This document shows positions 49,229-59,018 of a stretch of DNA of 64,000 nt, piece after piece. Origin of the DNA: Heyndrickxia coagulans 36D1 (lineage in GTDB: Bacteria > Bacillota > Bacilli > Bacillales > Bacillaceae_C); contig NC_016023.1 in assembly GCF_000169195.2 (NCBI RefSeq), positions 2,728,001 to 2,792,000 on the forward strand, read 5' to 3'. The translations under genes were made by a program, and so were the position numbers. Numbering within the stretch: position 1 is the first letter of the stretch; every line of letters begins with the position of its first letter. A model generated the notes under the pieces. The model did not search any database, was not told where the DNA came from, and saw only the letters and a list, made by a program, of their open reading frames with translations.

Positions 49229-50164
49229 GTGGAAAACATAAATGAGACACTCAAAAGGCTTTCATCCAATCCTAGTTTCCGCAAGCGTTATGAAGAAATG
49301 AAGCAGGAAATCATCACGCATCCCGACATCCGCGCTTTTTTGGATGCACACCGCGGGGAAGTCACAAGGTCGATGATTGAAAAAAGCTGGATGAAACTGT
49401 ACGAATTCATTTCACAGGAAAAAAACTGCAGCCGGTGCAAAAGCCTTGGCGAATGCGTGAATATGATGAAAGGGTATGTGCCGGAACTCGTTATTGAACA
49501 TGGCAATATTGAGATCCACTATAAAAGGTGCCAGAAGAAAATATTGGAGGATGAGCGCAATAAAACGCGCAGGCTGATCCAAAGCATGCACATGCCGAAA
49601 AAAATATTGGAGGCGTCCTTTGGTGATTTTTTCCTTGAACAAATGGGGCGTCTTGATGCATACGATTTTGCGCATCGCTTTGTCCGTGAATACGAGCCGG
49701 GCAAAAAAATGAAGGGACTATATTTATACGGCAATTTCGGCGTCGGCAAATCGTATTTGCTTGGTGCAATTGCGAACGAGCTGGCGGACCTGAAACAGGT
49801 CTCTTCTTTAATCGTGTACGTGCCTGAGTTTTTCCGCGAAATGAAGGACTCGATCGGCGACCACTCCACCGGGGAAAAGCTGGATACGGTGAAGCAAGTG
49901 CCCGTATTGATGCTGGATGATATCGGTGCGGAAACGAACTCGAGCTGGACGCGGGATGAAGTGCTCGGCCCGATTCTCCAATACAGGATGCAGGAAGACC
50001 TTCCCACTTTTTTTACATCCAATTTCAGCTATGAGGATTTAGAGTACCATTTCACTTATACCCAGCGCGGGGAAAAGGAAGAATTGAAAGCAGCGCGCAT
50101 TCTCGAGCGCATCAAATATTTAAGCGCCCCTGTCCGAATGGAGGGGCCGAACCAGCGGGCCTGA
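49229..50164 (+). CDS. dnaI: Primosomal helicase loader DnaI
   Basis: An AAA+ ATPase that loads the DnaC helicase. From GTG 49229 the protein has 311 residues, the same as B. subtilis DnaI; an overlapping GTG at 49220 is possible. The N-terminal helicase-binding zinc domain has CSRCKSLGEC (about 68) and a later Cys. Walker A GNFGVGKSYLL (about 168), Walker B VLMLDDIGAE (about 228) and an Arg-rich C-terminus (AARILERIKYL) follow. AAGG upstream supports the start. It is followed by a long stem terminator. Confidence 0.93.
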   Translation: MENINETLKRLSSNPSFRKRYEEMKQEIITHPDIRAFLDAHRGEVTRSMIEKSWMKLYEFISQEKNCSRCKSLGECVNMMKGYVPELVIEHGNIEIHYKRCQKKILEDERNKTRRLIQSMHMPKKILEASFGDFFLEQMGRLDAYDFAHRFVREYEPGKKMKGLYLYGNFGVGKSYLLGAIANELADLKQVSSLIVYVPEFFREMKDSIGDHSTGEKLDTVKQVPVLMLDDIGAETNSSWTRDEVLGPILQYRMQEDLPTFFTSNFSYEDLEYHFTYTQRGEKEELKAARILERIKYLSAPVRMEGPNQRA

Positions 50165-50191
50165 CCCTTGCATGAGGGGGCCCGCCTTTTT
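50155..50191 (+). terminator. Terminator after dnaI
   Basis: GCGGGCC (50155-50161) pairs with GGCCCGC (50179-50185), with an inner CCCT/AGGG stem, then a T run. It overlaps the dnaI stop. Confidence 0.85.
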
Positions 50192-50289
50192 CATTTCGTA
50201 ACGCTTTCCCGTCTTCTATTTGCTGATGCCACTTCATATACATAAGGTAAAGCAAACGAGAATGTTTTACCGTACAGGGGGGGCTTGGA

Positions 50290-51126
50290 TTGGAATTCCT
50301 GATCAGGGACAAGGATGATGCATTATGGTTAAAAGCGTATTTTGCAAAGGAAAAACGGCGCACTGTGAAAATCCGGGAAGCAGTGCTGCATGGGAAAATA
50401 CATTATGTTGTGGAAGCGGCCGGCAATAAACAGGAACTGCAGGCAGCCGTTGCAAATTTTATTATGAAGAAAAAAAGAAACGAGTGGATTTGTAACCAAC
50501 TGAAACAAGCCTATTTTTTTCAGGCGGAAGAAGAGCAAAACCGGATACTCGAAATCGTAGACGGCATGCTGAAAGGAGAGCGGCCGGAGCTGACGGATCT
50601 GGCGGGTGAGATCGACGAACGCGCCGCTATTGAAGGAGCGGTCGCACCGCTGGTTGGCGAATCGTGCACATTGCCGCTCGCTTCCGTGCTGACGTTCCGC
50701 TTAAAAGGCTATTTTGACTGTCTTGACCGATACATCGGCATTGCGATTGACGAATACAAAATGGAACAGGAATACCAGATTTTTGTGCAAAGCCTTAGGG
50801 ATTACTTAAAGCAAAAAGAACCAAAAAGGGAAAAAATAAAGCTTTGCCTCGGGGAACAGGTGAAATTTTACAACGGCCAATTCCGGGAAATGACGAGGGA
50901 AGAACTGAACGGATTGATTGACCGCAGGCTTCTGTCCAACCACCCTGTCTATATTGACTCAGTCACAATTGCACCGCTTTTATCGATTGCGCCCAGCCGG
51001 ATTGAAATTTATACGGATACGCCGGACCAGGCTTTGATTCGTACGATATGCAATATTTTTGAAGAACGGGTGGCCGTGAAAAGCCGGATGCATTTTATGC
51101 ACGATCAATTCGCCGCCAGTGAATAA
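50290..51126 (+). CDS. ytxC: Sporulation protein YtxC
   Basis: 278 residues of the YtxC-like family found in spore formers, lying between dnaI and thrS as in B. subtilis, where it is mother-cell expressed. No catalytic motif is visible; the protein is charged and probably soluble, with a helical middle (FVQSLRDYLKQKEPKREKIK) and a C-terminal region APSRIEIYTDTP. Start TTG 50290 follows a run of G (50276-50283). I could not assign a clear SigE promoter. Confidence 0.83.
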   Translation: MEFLIRDKDDALWLKAYFAKEKRRTVKIREAVLHGKIHYVVEAAGNKQELQAAVANFIMKKKRNEWICNQLKQAYFFQAEEEQNRILEIVDGMLKGERPELTDLAGEIDERAAIEGAVAPLVGESCTLPLASVLTFRLKGYFDCLDRYIGIAIDEYKMEQEYQIFVQSLRDYLKQKEPKREKIKLCLGEQVKFYNGQFREMTREELNGLIDRRLLSNHPVYIDSVTIAPLLSIAPSRIEIYTDTPDQALIRTICNIFEERVAVKSRMHFMHDQFAASE

Positions 51127-51183
51127 AAAGGGGGCTTGAACCGGGGGCAAATGCAGCACGGCAACAAAATCAATCGCCATCCC

Positions 51184-51212
51184 TTGATTTTTTCATTGCA
51201 AACTTCTATAAT
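51184..51212 (+). promoter_or_regulatory. Sigma-A promoter of the thrS leader
   Basis: TTGATT (51184-51189), 17 bp, TATAAT (51207-51212). Transcript start near 51219. Confidence 0.75.
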
Positions 51213-51224
51213 TACTTACATAAT

Positions 51225-51490
51225 CAATTGGAAATGAAAAAGTCAATGTGATGACGAGGACAACAGGATTCTGTTACCGCCTTTCAGAGAGGAAAGCCTC
51301 AGGCTGCAAGCTTTCCGGCACGGACAGGATGCTTACCGCCTCCGAACTTCAGTCGTGAACAAAATCAGTAGCGGCTGACGGATATTTCCGTTATCATACT
51401 CAAGCCGCGCGTAAAGACGTGCGGAAATGAGGGTGGAACCGCGTGTACAAAACTCGTCCCTTGCCGGGGGCGGGTTTTTTATTTTTTGGC
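51225..51490 (+). promoter_or_regulatory. Threonine-specific T-box leader of thrS
   Basis: Has the T-box core TGGAACCGCG at 51434-51443, preceded by AAATGAGGG, the stem I AG-bulge region CAGAGAGG near 51284, and an intrinsic terminator with arms AACTCGTCCC (51451-51460) and the G-rich 3' arm before a T run (51475-51488). The most likely specifier is ACC (Thr) at 51335-51337; another ACC lies at 51276. Uncharged tRNA-Thr is expected to favour the antiterminator and allow thrS expression. Confidence 0.88.
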
Positions 51491-51587
51491 TGTGTTTTCG
51501 TGCGGACGTGCTCGTACGGATGCCTGCAAAAAGCAGCCTCGTGCAGGCCGCCCGCGTGACAGCTTAATTTTTAAAGGAGTGGGACAT

Positions 51588-53510
51588 ATGGCAGAGATCG
51601 TAAAAATCACTTTTCCAGATGGTGCTTTAAAGGAATTTCCATTTGGAACAACAACGGAAGAGATTGCCCAATCGATCAGCCCGGGCCTCAGGAAAAAGGC
51701 GCTCGCCGGCAAACTGAACGGCAAACTGCTCGATTTGCGCACACCGATTGAAGAAGACGGCGCAATTGAAATCGTCACCCCTGAGCATGAAGATGCGCTC
51801 GGAATCTTGCGCCACAGCACGGCACATTTGATGGCACAGGCTGTCCGCCGCCTGTACGGCAATGTCAAGTTTGGTGTCGGCCCTGCAATTGAAAACGGAT
51901 TTTACTACGACATGGATCTTGAAGTGTCACTCACGCCGGAAGACTTGCCGAAAATTGAAAAGGAAATGAAAAAAATTGTTGCGGAAAATCTTGAAATTGT
52001 CCGCAAAGTCGTATCCCGTGACGAAGCCAGAAAAATGTTTGCACATGATGAATACAAGCTTGAACTGATTGATGCGATTCCGGACGAAACGGTCACGGTT
52101 TATGAACAGGGCGAATTTGTTGACCTGTGCCGCGGCGTCCATGTGCCGTCAACCGGAAAAATTAAGGAATTCAAGTTATTAAACATTGCCGGTGCATACT
52201 GGCGCGGCGACAGCAACAACAAAATGATGCAGCGCATATACGGGACGGCTTTCTTCAAGAAAGAAGATCTTGAGGCCCATTTGAAATTCCTGGAAGAAGC
52301 AAAAGAACGCGACCACAGGAAAATCGGGAAAGAACTCGAACTTTTCACGAACTCGCAAAAAGTCGGACAAGGCCTGCCGCTCTGGCTGCCAAAAGGCGCA
52401 ACGATCCGCCGCACCATTGAACGGTATATTGTCGACAAGGAAGTCAAACTTGGCTATGACCACGTCTATACCCCGGTGCTTGGCAGCGTGGACCTGTATA
52501 AAACGAGCGGCCACTGGGACCATTACCAGGAAGATATGTTCCCGGTCATGAAAATGGACAATGAAGAACTCGTGTTGCGTCCGATGAACTGCCCGCACCA
52601 TATGATGGTGTATAAAAATACGATCCACAGCTACCGCGAATTGCCGATCCGGATTGCCGAACTCGGGCTCATGCACCGTTATGAAATGTCCGGTGCGCTC
52701 TCCGGCCTGCAACGGGTGCGCGGCATGACATTGAATGATGCCCATATTTTCGTGCGTCCGGACCAGATTAAGGAAGAATTCAAGCGCGTAGTCGAACTGA
52801 TTCTTGAGGTATATAAAGATTTCAACATTACCGACTACTCGTTCCGCCTGTCGTACCGTGACCCGGAAAATACGGACAAGTATTATGATGATGATGAAAT
52901 GTGGAACAAGGCACAGGCGATGCTGAAAGAAACGATGGATGATTTTGGTTTTGACTATTACGAAGCGGAAGGCGAAGCTGCATTTTACGGCCCGAAGCTC
53001 GACGTCCAGGTCCGCACGGCGCTTGGCAAAGACGAAACATTGTCAACCGTGCAGCTTGACTTCCTGCTCCCGGAACGGTTTGACCTGACGTATGTCGGGG
53101 AAGACGGTAAGCCGCACCGCCCGGTTGTCATCCATCGCGGCGTTGTCTCGACAATGGAACGGTTTGTCGCTTATTTAATCGAGGAATACAAAGGGGCGTT
53201 TCCGACATGGCTTGCGCCGATTCAAGTACAAGTGATCCCGGTATCACCGGATGCCCATTATGACTATGCGCGGAAAGTCCAAGAAGCGCTCAAGGCGGAA
53301 GGGGTCCGCGCTGAACTTGATGCCCGCGATGAAAAATTGGGCTACCGGATCCGTGAAGCCCAAGTGCAAAAAATCCCGTACGCGCTCATTGTCGGCGACC
53401 AGGAAGCCACAGACAATGCGGTCAATGTTCGCAAATACGGCGAGAAACAAACGGAAACGGTGCCGGTGGACACATTCCTCAGCAAGATAAAAGAAGAAAT
53501 AAAACGGTAA
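51588..53510 (+). CDS. thrS: Threonyl-tRNA synthetase
   Basis: 640 residues, class II. TGS domain (1-62), editing domain with [16 protein letters not shown] (about 73) and the [12 protein letters not shown] zinc/editing motif (about 179), catalytic core with motif 2 region [13 protein letters not shown] (about 330) holding the zinc Cys, [16 protein letters not shown] (about 363) and motif 3 [16 protein letters not shown] (about 517), then an anticodon-binding domain (about 540-640). ATG 51588 follows AAAGGAG. Expression is governed by the T-box upstream. Confidence 0.97.
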   Translation: MAEIVKITFPDGALKEFPFGTTTEEIAQSISPGLRKKALAGKLNGKLLDLRTPIEEDGAIEIVTPEHEDALGILRHSTAHLMAQAVRRLYGNVKFGVGPAIENGFYYDMDLEVSLTPEDLPKIEKEMKKIVAENLEIVRKVVSRDEARKMFAHDEYKLELIDAIPDETVTVYEQGEFVDLCRGVHVPSTGKIKEFKLLNIAGAYWRGDSNNKMMQRIYGTAFFKKEDLEAHLKFLEEAKERDHRKIGKELELFTNSQKVGQGLPLWLPKGATIRRTIERYIVDKEVKLGYDHVYTPVLGSVDLYKTSGHWDHYQEDMFPVMKMDNEELVLRPMNCPHHMMVYKNTIHSYRELPIRIAELGLMHRYEMSGALSGLQRVRGMTLNDAHIFVRPDQIKEEFKRVVELILEVYKDFNITDYSFRLSYRDPENTDKYYDDDEMWNKAQAMLKETMDDFGFDYYEAEGEAAFYGPKLDVQVRTALGKDETLSTVQLDFLLPERFDLTYVGEDGKPHRPVVIHRGVVSTMERFVAYLIEEYKGAFPTWLAPIQVQVIPVSPDAHYDYARKVQEALKAEGVRAELDARDEKLGYRIREAQVQKIPYALIVGDQEATDNAVNVRKYGEKQTETVPVDTFLSKIKEEIKR

Positions 53511-53527
53511 AACAGACAAGAAATCAC

Positions 53528-53568
53528 GCACCCTAAAGGACCACAAAAAGGTTTGCAGGGTGCTTTTT
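53528..53568 (+). terminator. Terminator after thrS
   Basis: GCACCCT pairs with AGGGTGC across a long loop, then five T. Confidence 0.7.
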
Positions 53569-53621
53569 ATTATATAATAGAGGAAAAAATGGGTTGGCAC
53601 AGGGGAAGGGGACGGAGCCTA

Positions 53622-54875
53622 ATGGACTTATTTCGGAATCGTCATTTTAATGCGTTGTTTTTTGGCAGGCTGTTCACCAATATCGGGGATAGTGTTTATT
53701 ATATTGCGATGATGTGGATGGTTTTAAAATTAGGGGGGAACTCGACGGTTTATACCGGATTTGCCGGATTCTTATTTTCAATGACAGAGGTGCTGAGTTT
53801 ATTTTACGGCCCGGTTCTTGATAAAATAAATGCAAAAAAATTGCTGGTTACAGCAAGCTTTTTACAAGCCGGCTTACTGCTTTTTCTTGTTGTTTTAAGC
53901 AAGTCTGGCATCATGAATGTCTGGCTGCTGTTGCTTTCCATCCCGGTTCTTTCGTTTTTATCGGAACTGACTTACCCGTTAGAAAGCGTATTATTGCCGA
54001 AAGCCGTGGAAAAGAAAGATCTCGTCAAGGCCAATTCACTCATGTCCATTGCATATAAGGGTTCGGATTTTTTCTTTAATGGGATTGCCGGGTTTATCCT
54101 CGCCGCTTTCTCGATGTCGATGGTGCTCGGGATGAATTCGCTTCTTTTTATACTCTCATCCATTCTGTTTTTGTTTTTAAAAGTACAGGTAAAAAGAAGC
54201 AAGCAAACCGGGAGCGTACGGGAAGAATGGCAGGCGTACAAACGGGATTTTAAAGAAGGCCTATCGTTTGTCAAACAGCCTTTCATCTTGCAATTATTAA
54301 TCCCCTTGCTGTTTTTAAACTTTTTTTTCGCAATTGTAATGGTCGTATTGCCTTCTTTCGCCAATACTGCGGGCGAAGGCGCTTCATCCTACGGCATCAT
54401 GACAGCGGCTTTGGGTTTAGGGGCTTTGGCGGGAGCGGCAGGCGCGGATAAAATCAGCCGGATATTTCCGTTTGGCAAAATATTGGCTGCAGGCTTTTTG
54501 CTCTCCGGGTTGTCCTGGCTTTTCATGATTTTATTGAGCAATGTTTCGATATGGTATGTTTATACGCTTATGTTTATTTCCGAGTTATCTATTGGCGCCA
54601 CCAATGTTTTGTTTTCTGCCATATTTCAGCAATTGCCTGATGAACAAATGTTAGGGCGGGTCAATACCATCAACGTGAGTTTGCTATCGCTTGCGATGCC
54701 GGCAGGATCATTGATCGGCGGCGTGATGGCCAAGATCACTTCTGTCCAGCTTACCATGAGCTTTTTTGGAATAGGGTTGTTTGTCCTGGCACTGTTTTAT
54801 ATGGGAAGCGGAAGAATGAGAAAACTGCCAAAAGTTGTGGAGATTGACCATACGTATGTGAAATTAAGTAGATAA
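53622..54875 (+). CDS. Major facilitator superfamily transporter
   Basis: 417 residues with about 12 hydrophobic segments, starting NRHFNALFFGRLFTNIGDSV, which resembles the MFS_3/EntS-like exporter group. The loop between helices 2 and 3 has YGPVLDKINAKKLL, a variant of the MFS motif GxLaDrxGrkxx. The substrate is not shown. The ATG at 53622 follows GGACGGAG; the frame extends upstream into the thrS terminator. This gene interrupts the thrS-infC neighbourhood. It has no partner nearby. Confidence 0.82.
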   Translation: MDLFRNRHFNALFFGRLFTNIGDSVYYIAMMWMVLKLGGNSTVYTGFAGFLFSMTEVLSLFYGPVLDKINAKKLLVTASFLQAGLLLFLVVLSKSGIMNVWLLLLSIPVLSFLSELTYPLESVLLPKAVEKKDLVKANSLMSIAYKGSDFFFNGIAGFILAAFSMSMVLGMNSLLFILSSILFLFLKVQVKRSKQTGSVREEWQAYKRDFKEGLSFVKQPFILQLLIPLLFLNFFFAIVMVVLPSFANTAGEGASSYGIMTAALGLGALAGAAGADKISRIFPFGKILAAGFLLSGLSWLFMILLSNVSIWYVYTLMFISELSIGATNVLFSAIFQQLPDEQMLGRVNTINVSLLSLAMPAGSLIGGVMAKITSVQLTMSFFGIGLFVLALFYMGSGRMRKLPKVVEIDHTYVKLSR

Positions 54876-55220
54876 AAAAGGAGATAAATGGAAGGTACAA
54901 CCATCATTCAGAAAAATGGATTGAAACCGGTGGCATGGTTAGGAGGGGAAAATGAAAAATTGATTTACATTTGATCCAATTTCCGTTCATTTTATATAAA
55001 ATGCCGCTCTCTTGCCTACCGAAAAAAGCATGTAAATAGATGCTCAGGCTTGATGTAAAAGCTTTATTTTTAGAAGCTTTTGTTTCAACAAAGACAAGCA
55101 TTTTCATTAAGCACTTCAGAGAGGAGACCAAAAAAACACTTGCGATTTCTCTGCCGTTTTGATAAAATAACGCATGTTGAGCCAAAAAAAGTTAAACAGA
55201 TTTTCCGGGATTCTTGCAAA
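54876..55220 (+). other. Intergenic region between MFS gene and infC promoter
   Basis: No gene is supported. A hairpin of AAAAGCTT (55057-55064) and AAGCTTTT (55074-55081) may be a weak terminator. The DNA is A/T-rich. Confidence 0.45.
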
Positions 55221-55249
55221 TTGACATGGATACGGTAAAGTGATACAAT
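55221..55249 (+). promoter_or_regulatory. Sigma-A promoter of infC-rpmI-rplT
   Basis: Perfect TTGACA (55221-55226), 17 bp, TACAAT (55244-55249) with an extended TG. Confidence 0.85.
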
Positions 55250-55269
55250 AATTGAGTGAAATTGAATAT

Positions 55270-55390
55270 AAGTTTGTGAAAAGAAGGAGCAGCCCGCTTC
55301 TCACCTGTTGACGCAATGGTGCAGTTGTCAGGTATCTATCAATGATCGTGATCATAAGCGCGGGTGTGTTCCCTGCGCTTTTTTTCGTGT
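55270..55390 (+). promoter_or_regulatory. L20-type autoregulatory leader of the infC operon
   Basis: The structured leader ahead of infC ends in an intrinsic terminator, AGCGCGGG (55357-55364) paired with CCCTGCGCT, then a T run to 55385. An upstream arm near 55295-55335 could form the alternative structure. Position and layout match the L20 leader, in which excess L20 promotes premature termination in B. subtilis. Confidence 0.75.
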
Positions 55391-55464
55391 GCAGTACGTT
55401 CAGGGCTTTTTCGCAAGCGAAATATTCACACGTTTGTTTGAAATTATCTTGGAGGTGGCTCATT

Positions 55465-55983
55465 ATTAGCAAAGACATGATGGTGAACGAAGGCATTCGT
55501 GCCCGCGAAGTCCGTTTAATCGGCCAAAACGGCGAACAGATGGGAGTTAAATCCCGGAACGAAGCATTGGAGATTGCGGCACGTGCCAACCTTGACCTTG
55601 TACTTGTTGCGCCAAACGCAAAACCGCCTGTTGCCCGCATCATGGACTACGGAAAATACCGTTTCGAGATGCAGAAAAAAGACAGGGAAGCACGGAAAAA
55701 GCAAAAAATCATTAACGTAAAAGAGGTTCGTTTGAGCCCGACCATCGAAGAACATGACTTTAATACAAAACTCCGCAATGCCATTAAGTTTTTGGAAAAA
55801 GGCGATAAGGTAAAAGCCTCGATCCGTTTTAAAGGCCGCGCCATTACCCATAAAGATATCGGGCAGCGCGTCCTCGACCGGTTTGCAGAAGCATGTGCCG
55901 AAGTCGCCACGGTCGAATCCAAACCGAAAATGGACGGACGGAGCATGTTCTTAGTGCTCGCACCAAAAACAGAGAAGAAGTAA
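55465..55983 (+). CDS. infC: Translation initiation factor IF-3
   Basis: 172 residues. Binds the 30S subunit and checks initiator tRNA and start codon. The start is ATT at 55465, six bases after GGAGGTGG, giving the usual N-terminus (Met)[19 protein letters not shown]; a standard gene finder would miss it or start elsewhere. AUU starts on infC are known and let IF-3 repress its own synthesis. Linker and C-terminal domain ([19 protein letters not shown], about 72) are complete. First gene of infC-rpmI-rplT. Confidence 0.93.
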   Translation: MSKDMMVNEGIRAREVRLIGQNGEQMGVKSRNEALEIAARANLDLVLVAPNAKPPVARIMDYGKYRFEMQKKDREARKKQKIINVKEVRLSPTIEEHDFNTKLRNAIKFLEKGDKVKASIRFKGRAITHKDIGQRVLDRFAEACAEVATVESKPKMDGRSMFLVLAPKTEKK

Positions 55984-56006
55984 CGTCAACTTAAGGAGGA
56001 CTAATC

Positions 56007-56204
56007 ATGCCAAAAATGAAAACACACCGCGGCTCTGCCAAGCGTTTTAAGAAAACCGGCTCCGGCAGCCTGAAACGTTCCCACGCTTACAGAAGCCATT
56101 TGTTCGCAAATAAAGTGACAAAACAAAAACGCCAGCTGCGTAAATCAACGCTTGTATCCGAAAGCGACATGAAACGCATCCGCCAAATGCTCGACAATCT
56201 GTAA
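56007..56204 (+). CDS. rpmI: 50S ribosomal protein L35
   Basis: 65 residues, very basic, beginning [20 protein letters not shown], the family signature. RBS AAGGAGG precedes the ATG. Middle gene of the infC operon. Confidence 0.98.
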   Translation: MPKMKTHRGSAKRFKKTGSGSLKRSHAYRSHLFANKVTKQKRQLRKSTLVSESDMKRIRQMLDNL

Positions 56205-56237
56205 GAAAACAAAGCTTTCAATTAGGAGGAAAAGATT

Positions 56238-56591
56238 ATGCCACGTGTAAAAGGCGGTACAGTTACCCGCAGACGACGCAAAAAAGTTCTGAAATTAGCC
56301 AAAGGTTATTATGGTTCAAAACATACATTATTTAAAGTTGCCAATCAGCAAGTGATGAAATCCTACATGTATGCGTATCGCGACCGTCGCCAGAAAAAAC
56401 GCGATTTCCGCAAACTGTGGATTACCCGTATTAACGCTGCGGCAAGAATCAATGGCCTTTCCTACAGCCGTTTGATGCACGGTTTGAAACAGGCAGGCAT
56501 TGAAGTGAACCGCAAAATGCTTGCCGACCTCGCTGTGAACGATGCACAAGCATTTGCCGAACTGGCAAACAAAGCAAAAGCAGCATTATAA
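56238..56591 (+). CDS. rplT: 50S ribosomal protein L20
   Basis: 117 residues, basic, with [20 protein letters not shown] at the N-terminus and [20 protein letters not shown] (about 73) in the globular part. Needed for 23S rRNA assembly and, in B. subtilis, the repressor of its own operon through the leader. RBS AGGAGG. A strong terminator follows. Confidence 0.98.
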   Translation: MPRVKGGTVTRRRRKKVLKLAKGYYGSKHTLFKVANQQVMKSYMYAYRDRRQKKRDFRKLWITRINAAARINGLSYSRLMHGLKQAGIEVNRKMLADLAVNDAQAFAELANKAKAAL

Positions 56592-56593
56592 TC

Positions 56594-56633
56594 AAAAAAC
56601 AGAGCTTCCGGCATGCCGGGGGCTCTGTTTTTT
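56594..56633. terminator. Terminator after rplT
   Basis: A long stem with AAAAAACAGAGC on the left and GCTCTGTTTTTT on the right, with an inner CCGGCATGCCGG palindrome. A and T runs on both sides allow use by the convergent small gene. Confidence 0.92.
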
Positions 56634-56642
56634 AAAAAAGCA

Positions 56643-56816
56643 TTATAAATTTTCCGTCTGCTGTCTGATTTCTTCCTGGTTCAAAGTTTCGTTTGCAGCT
56701 TCCAAATTGGCATGTTCGTCCACTGACTCGCCCGGCTGAAATTCTTTTTGGTCGGATGCGATTGTCATTTCAGGCTCTGCCGGAATTTTTGGCATCTTTT
56801 TCGTCATTTTAACCAA
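56643..56816 (-). CDS. Hypothetical small acidic protein (57 aa)
   Basis: A 57-residue frame on the minus strand: starts MVKMTKKMPKIPAEPE, ends EEIRQQTENL. It is hydrophilic and Glu/Gln-rich with no membrane segment. The TTG start at 56816 has GGGGGA 6-7 bases upstream; an internal ATG at 56807 is the alternative. Native-looking codon use and a good ribosome binding site favour a real gene. It is not recognised. It lies convergent to rplT and divergent from dut, where synteny with B. subtilis (ysdA next) ends. Confidence 0.55.
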   Translation of the reverse strand: MVKMTKKMPKIPAEPEMTIASDQKEFQPGESVDEHANLEAANETLNQEEIRQQTENL

Positions 56817-56921
56817 GAATAGTCCCCCTTCTGGTAAAAAATTTCCGGATTCCCCGGAAAAAAGTAAAAACCTGTTTTAGTTTGATATAATCATGGAAGA
56901 ACTATACGAGGAGCGATTTCA

Positions 56922-57374
56922 ATGGATGATGTCTTAAAAGTAAAATTATTGCATCCTGATGCACAACTGCCGCAAAGGGCCAATCCTGGAGATGCAGGGC
57001 TGGATTTATATTCCATCGAAGAAAAAAACATTGCGCCGGGGGAAGCGGAACTGATCCGTACCGGCATTGCCATCGAGCTGCCGCGCAGAACAGAGGCGCA
57101 GGTCAGGCCGAGAAGCGGGCTCGCTTTAAAACACAGGGTCACCGTTTTAAACAGCCCGGGTACGATTGATGAGGGGTACAGAGGAGAAATTAAAGTCATT
57201 TTAATCAACTTTGGAAAGACGCCATTCAAAGTTGAAAAAGGGATGCGAATCGCCCAAATGATTATCGCACCCGTTATGTCTGTCACCGTAAGCGTTACGG
57301 AACAGTTAGCAGAATCCGAAAGAGGGGAAGGCGGATTTGGGTCCACCGGGATTACCAAAATAAATGAAAAATAA
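56922..57374 (+). CDS. dut: dUTP diphosphatase
   Basis: Hydrolyses dUTP to dUMP, keeping uracil out of DNA. 150 residues, trimeric type, with all five motifs: [11 protein letters not shown] (about 21), [10 protein letters not shown] (about 62), [16 protein letters not shown] (about 77), RIAQMIIAP (about 108) and the C-terminal arm [10 protein letters not shown] (about 134). An extended -10 TGATATAAT lies at 56883-56891, and GAGGAG precedes the ATG. A decayed partial copy of its 3' end lies 1.6 kb downstream. Confidence 0.96.
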   Translation: MDDVLKVKLLHPDAQLPQRANPGDAGLDLYSIEEKNIAPGEAELIRTGIAIELPRRTEAQVRPRSGLALKHRVTVLNSPGTIDEGYRGEIKVILINFGKTPFKVEKGMRIAQMIIAPVMSVTVSVTEQLAESERGEGGFGSTGITKINEK

Positions 57375-57465
57375 AATTTCTTTTCGTGAGATTTTTTCAA
57401 CGAAATTTAATCTGTGCATGGTATAGTGGTTCCTGAGCAATTAGATCCGAATAACGAGGAATCCT

Positions 57466-58878
57466 ATGAACAGTTTAATACACTTTATAAAAGAGCATGC
57501 ATTTGAACTGGCTGCAGTATTGTGTTTTGCGCTCCCGCCTGTTGGTCTGTTTATCATGCTTGTATTCAGCCTTTCGGAACTGTACAGGCATATCAAAAAT
57601 AAACGGTTGTTTTCATCTTCCCCTGTCTCCTTTTTCTTTCTCTGTCTTTTGGCAGCAACCACCGGAGCGGCTGTGCAAATGGGAGAACCGCTCCTTCTTG
57701 CTGAAAGCTTAAGGATTTTGTTTTACTGGGGAATTTTCCTTAAAATTATGGACAGCGGAACAAGGGGCAGATTCAAGCATTTCCGCTGGATTGTGATCGG
57801 CTGTGGCCTTTATGGTATTTTCATTGGCTGGCTTCCAAAAATGTTGTCGGATGACCCAGTGCTGGCATTTCTGACCGGCACGGAGCTGTTCGGTTTTAAA
57901 CATTACAACAGATTAATCGGCAGTACTTACAATCCGAATTTCACGATGTTTCTGCTACTGATCGGGATTTCATTTCTGTTTGCGGAGATGCTGAAAGACG
58001 CGGGCAAGAAAGACTGGAAAAACTTGATTTGGAAATGTATCCCGCTTTTTTTCCTTAGTAAAGGCGTCTTTGATACTGGATCACGGGCCGGTTTTATTTC
58101 GATGATATGCATTTATTTTATTTTCTTTTTCAGATGGAATAAATGGATTTTTGGAGGCGGGCTTCTGTTTCTGGCGCTCGGAGCAGGCAAGCTTGCGGCG
58201 GTCATCCCGAGAGTTCATTCCATTGAAGGTTCTCTAACGGGCAGGGAAAAGATCTGGTATCATTCCTATAAAATTTTTGAAACCCACTTTTTGTTTGGCA
58301 CAACACCACTTGGTTTCGGGAAAGTATATGCCAGCCTGTTCCATAAAAATATTTACCACGCCCATGATATTTTTATCGGTTTTTTTGTCGAATACGGGGC
58401 AATTGGCGGTATTGCTTTTCTTGCTGTGTTAGCCATGGGGGTGTGCAAATTGGGCAGATTATTTTTCATAAAAAGAAATTATCGTTACTTGAACATTTTT
58501 CTGCTCAGCCTGCCGGTAATCGTCCTGACCGGCTTTCTCGATGAACCAGTTTTCTCGCCCCAAATCGGGATGCTGGCAGTAGTGCTTTTATCCTACTGGG
58601 AGCGGTATTCAAAGCGAATGTTTCAACCGCATGTCGCGTTTTTAAACAGGCTGAACGTCAAACACAACATATTAAAACGGCAGCTTCCCAAACCGGAACT
58701 GCAGTCTATCAGTCGGGCCATCACGGGAGAAATAAAAGCGATTGAATCCGTGGTCCATGAAACGGCAGAGCCATTTGAAATCTGCAAAAAAGAAGCCAGG
58801 AACAATCGGGGCAAACCGGACGAAAAAACGCCGGACAAAGAGCTGAGTGATAAAACACCGGATAAAGAAAACGAATAG
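57466..58878 (+). CDS. O-antigen-ligase/polymerase-like membrane protein
   Basis: 470 residues with about ten membrane helices in the first 385 and a hydrophilic C-terminal tail. The Wzy_C-like core is suggested by GSTYNPNFTMFLLLIGISF (about 161), GSRAGFISMICIYF (about 205) and GKVYASLFHKNIYHAHDIFI (about 286), with Arg and His of the expected extracellular loops. The tail (about 385-470) ends with near-repeats KTPDKELSDKTPDKENE. Likely role: ligation or polymerisation of a cell-surface glycan. No other glycan genes lie in the window. RBS ACGAGGA; TGGTATAGT at 57419-57427 may be an extended -10. Confidence 0.72.
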   Translation: MNSLIHFIKEHAFELAAVLCFALPPVGLFIMLVFSLSELYRHIKNKRLFSSSPVSFFFLCLLAATTGAAVQMGEPLLLAESLRILFYWGIFLKIMDSGTRGRFKHFRWIVIGCGLYGIFIGWLPKMLSDDPVLAFLTGTELFGFKHYNRLIGSTYNPNFTMFLLLIGISFLFAEMLKDAGKKDWKNLIWKCIPLFFLSKGVFDTGSRAGFISMICIYFIFFFRWNKWIFGGGLLFLALGAGKLAAVIPRVHSIEGSLTGREKIWYHSYKIFETHFLFGTTPLGFGKVYASLFHKNIYHAHDIFIGFFVEYGAIGGIAFLAVLAMGVCKLGRLFFIKRNYRYLNIFLLSLPVIVLTGFLDEPVFSPQIGMLAVVLLSYWERYSKRMFQPHVAFLNRLNVKHNILKRQLPKPELQSISRAITGEIKAIESVVHETAEPFEICKKEARNNRGKPDEKTPDKELSDKTPDKENE

Positions 58879-59018
58879 AGGGACAAGCATATCTGTCGTA
58901 TGAAGTGGCACTGCGCGATCAAACTTGCTTTCCAACAGGCAAAAAACGTCCCTACAGATGTTTTCAGGAGCGTTTGCAGATTTGCCGGCTAGCTGTTCAA
59001 GATAGGTTGAGGATGAGA
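58879..59018 (+). other. Non-coding stretch before the dut remnant
   Basis: Continuous with the open frame of the remnant but without recognisable similarity; it may be a scrambled earlier part of the duplicated dut. Confidence 0.35.
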
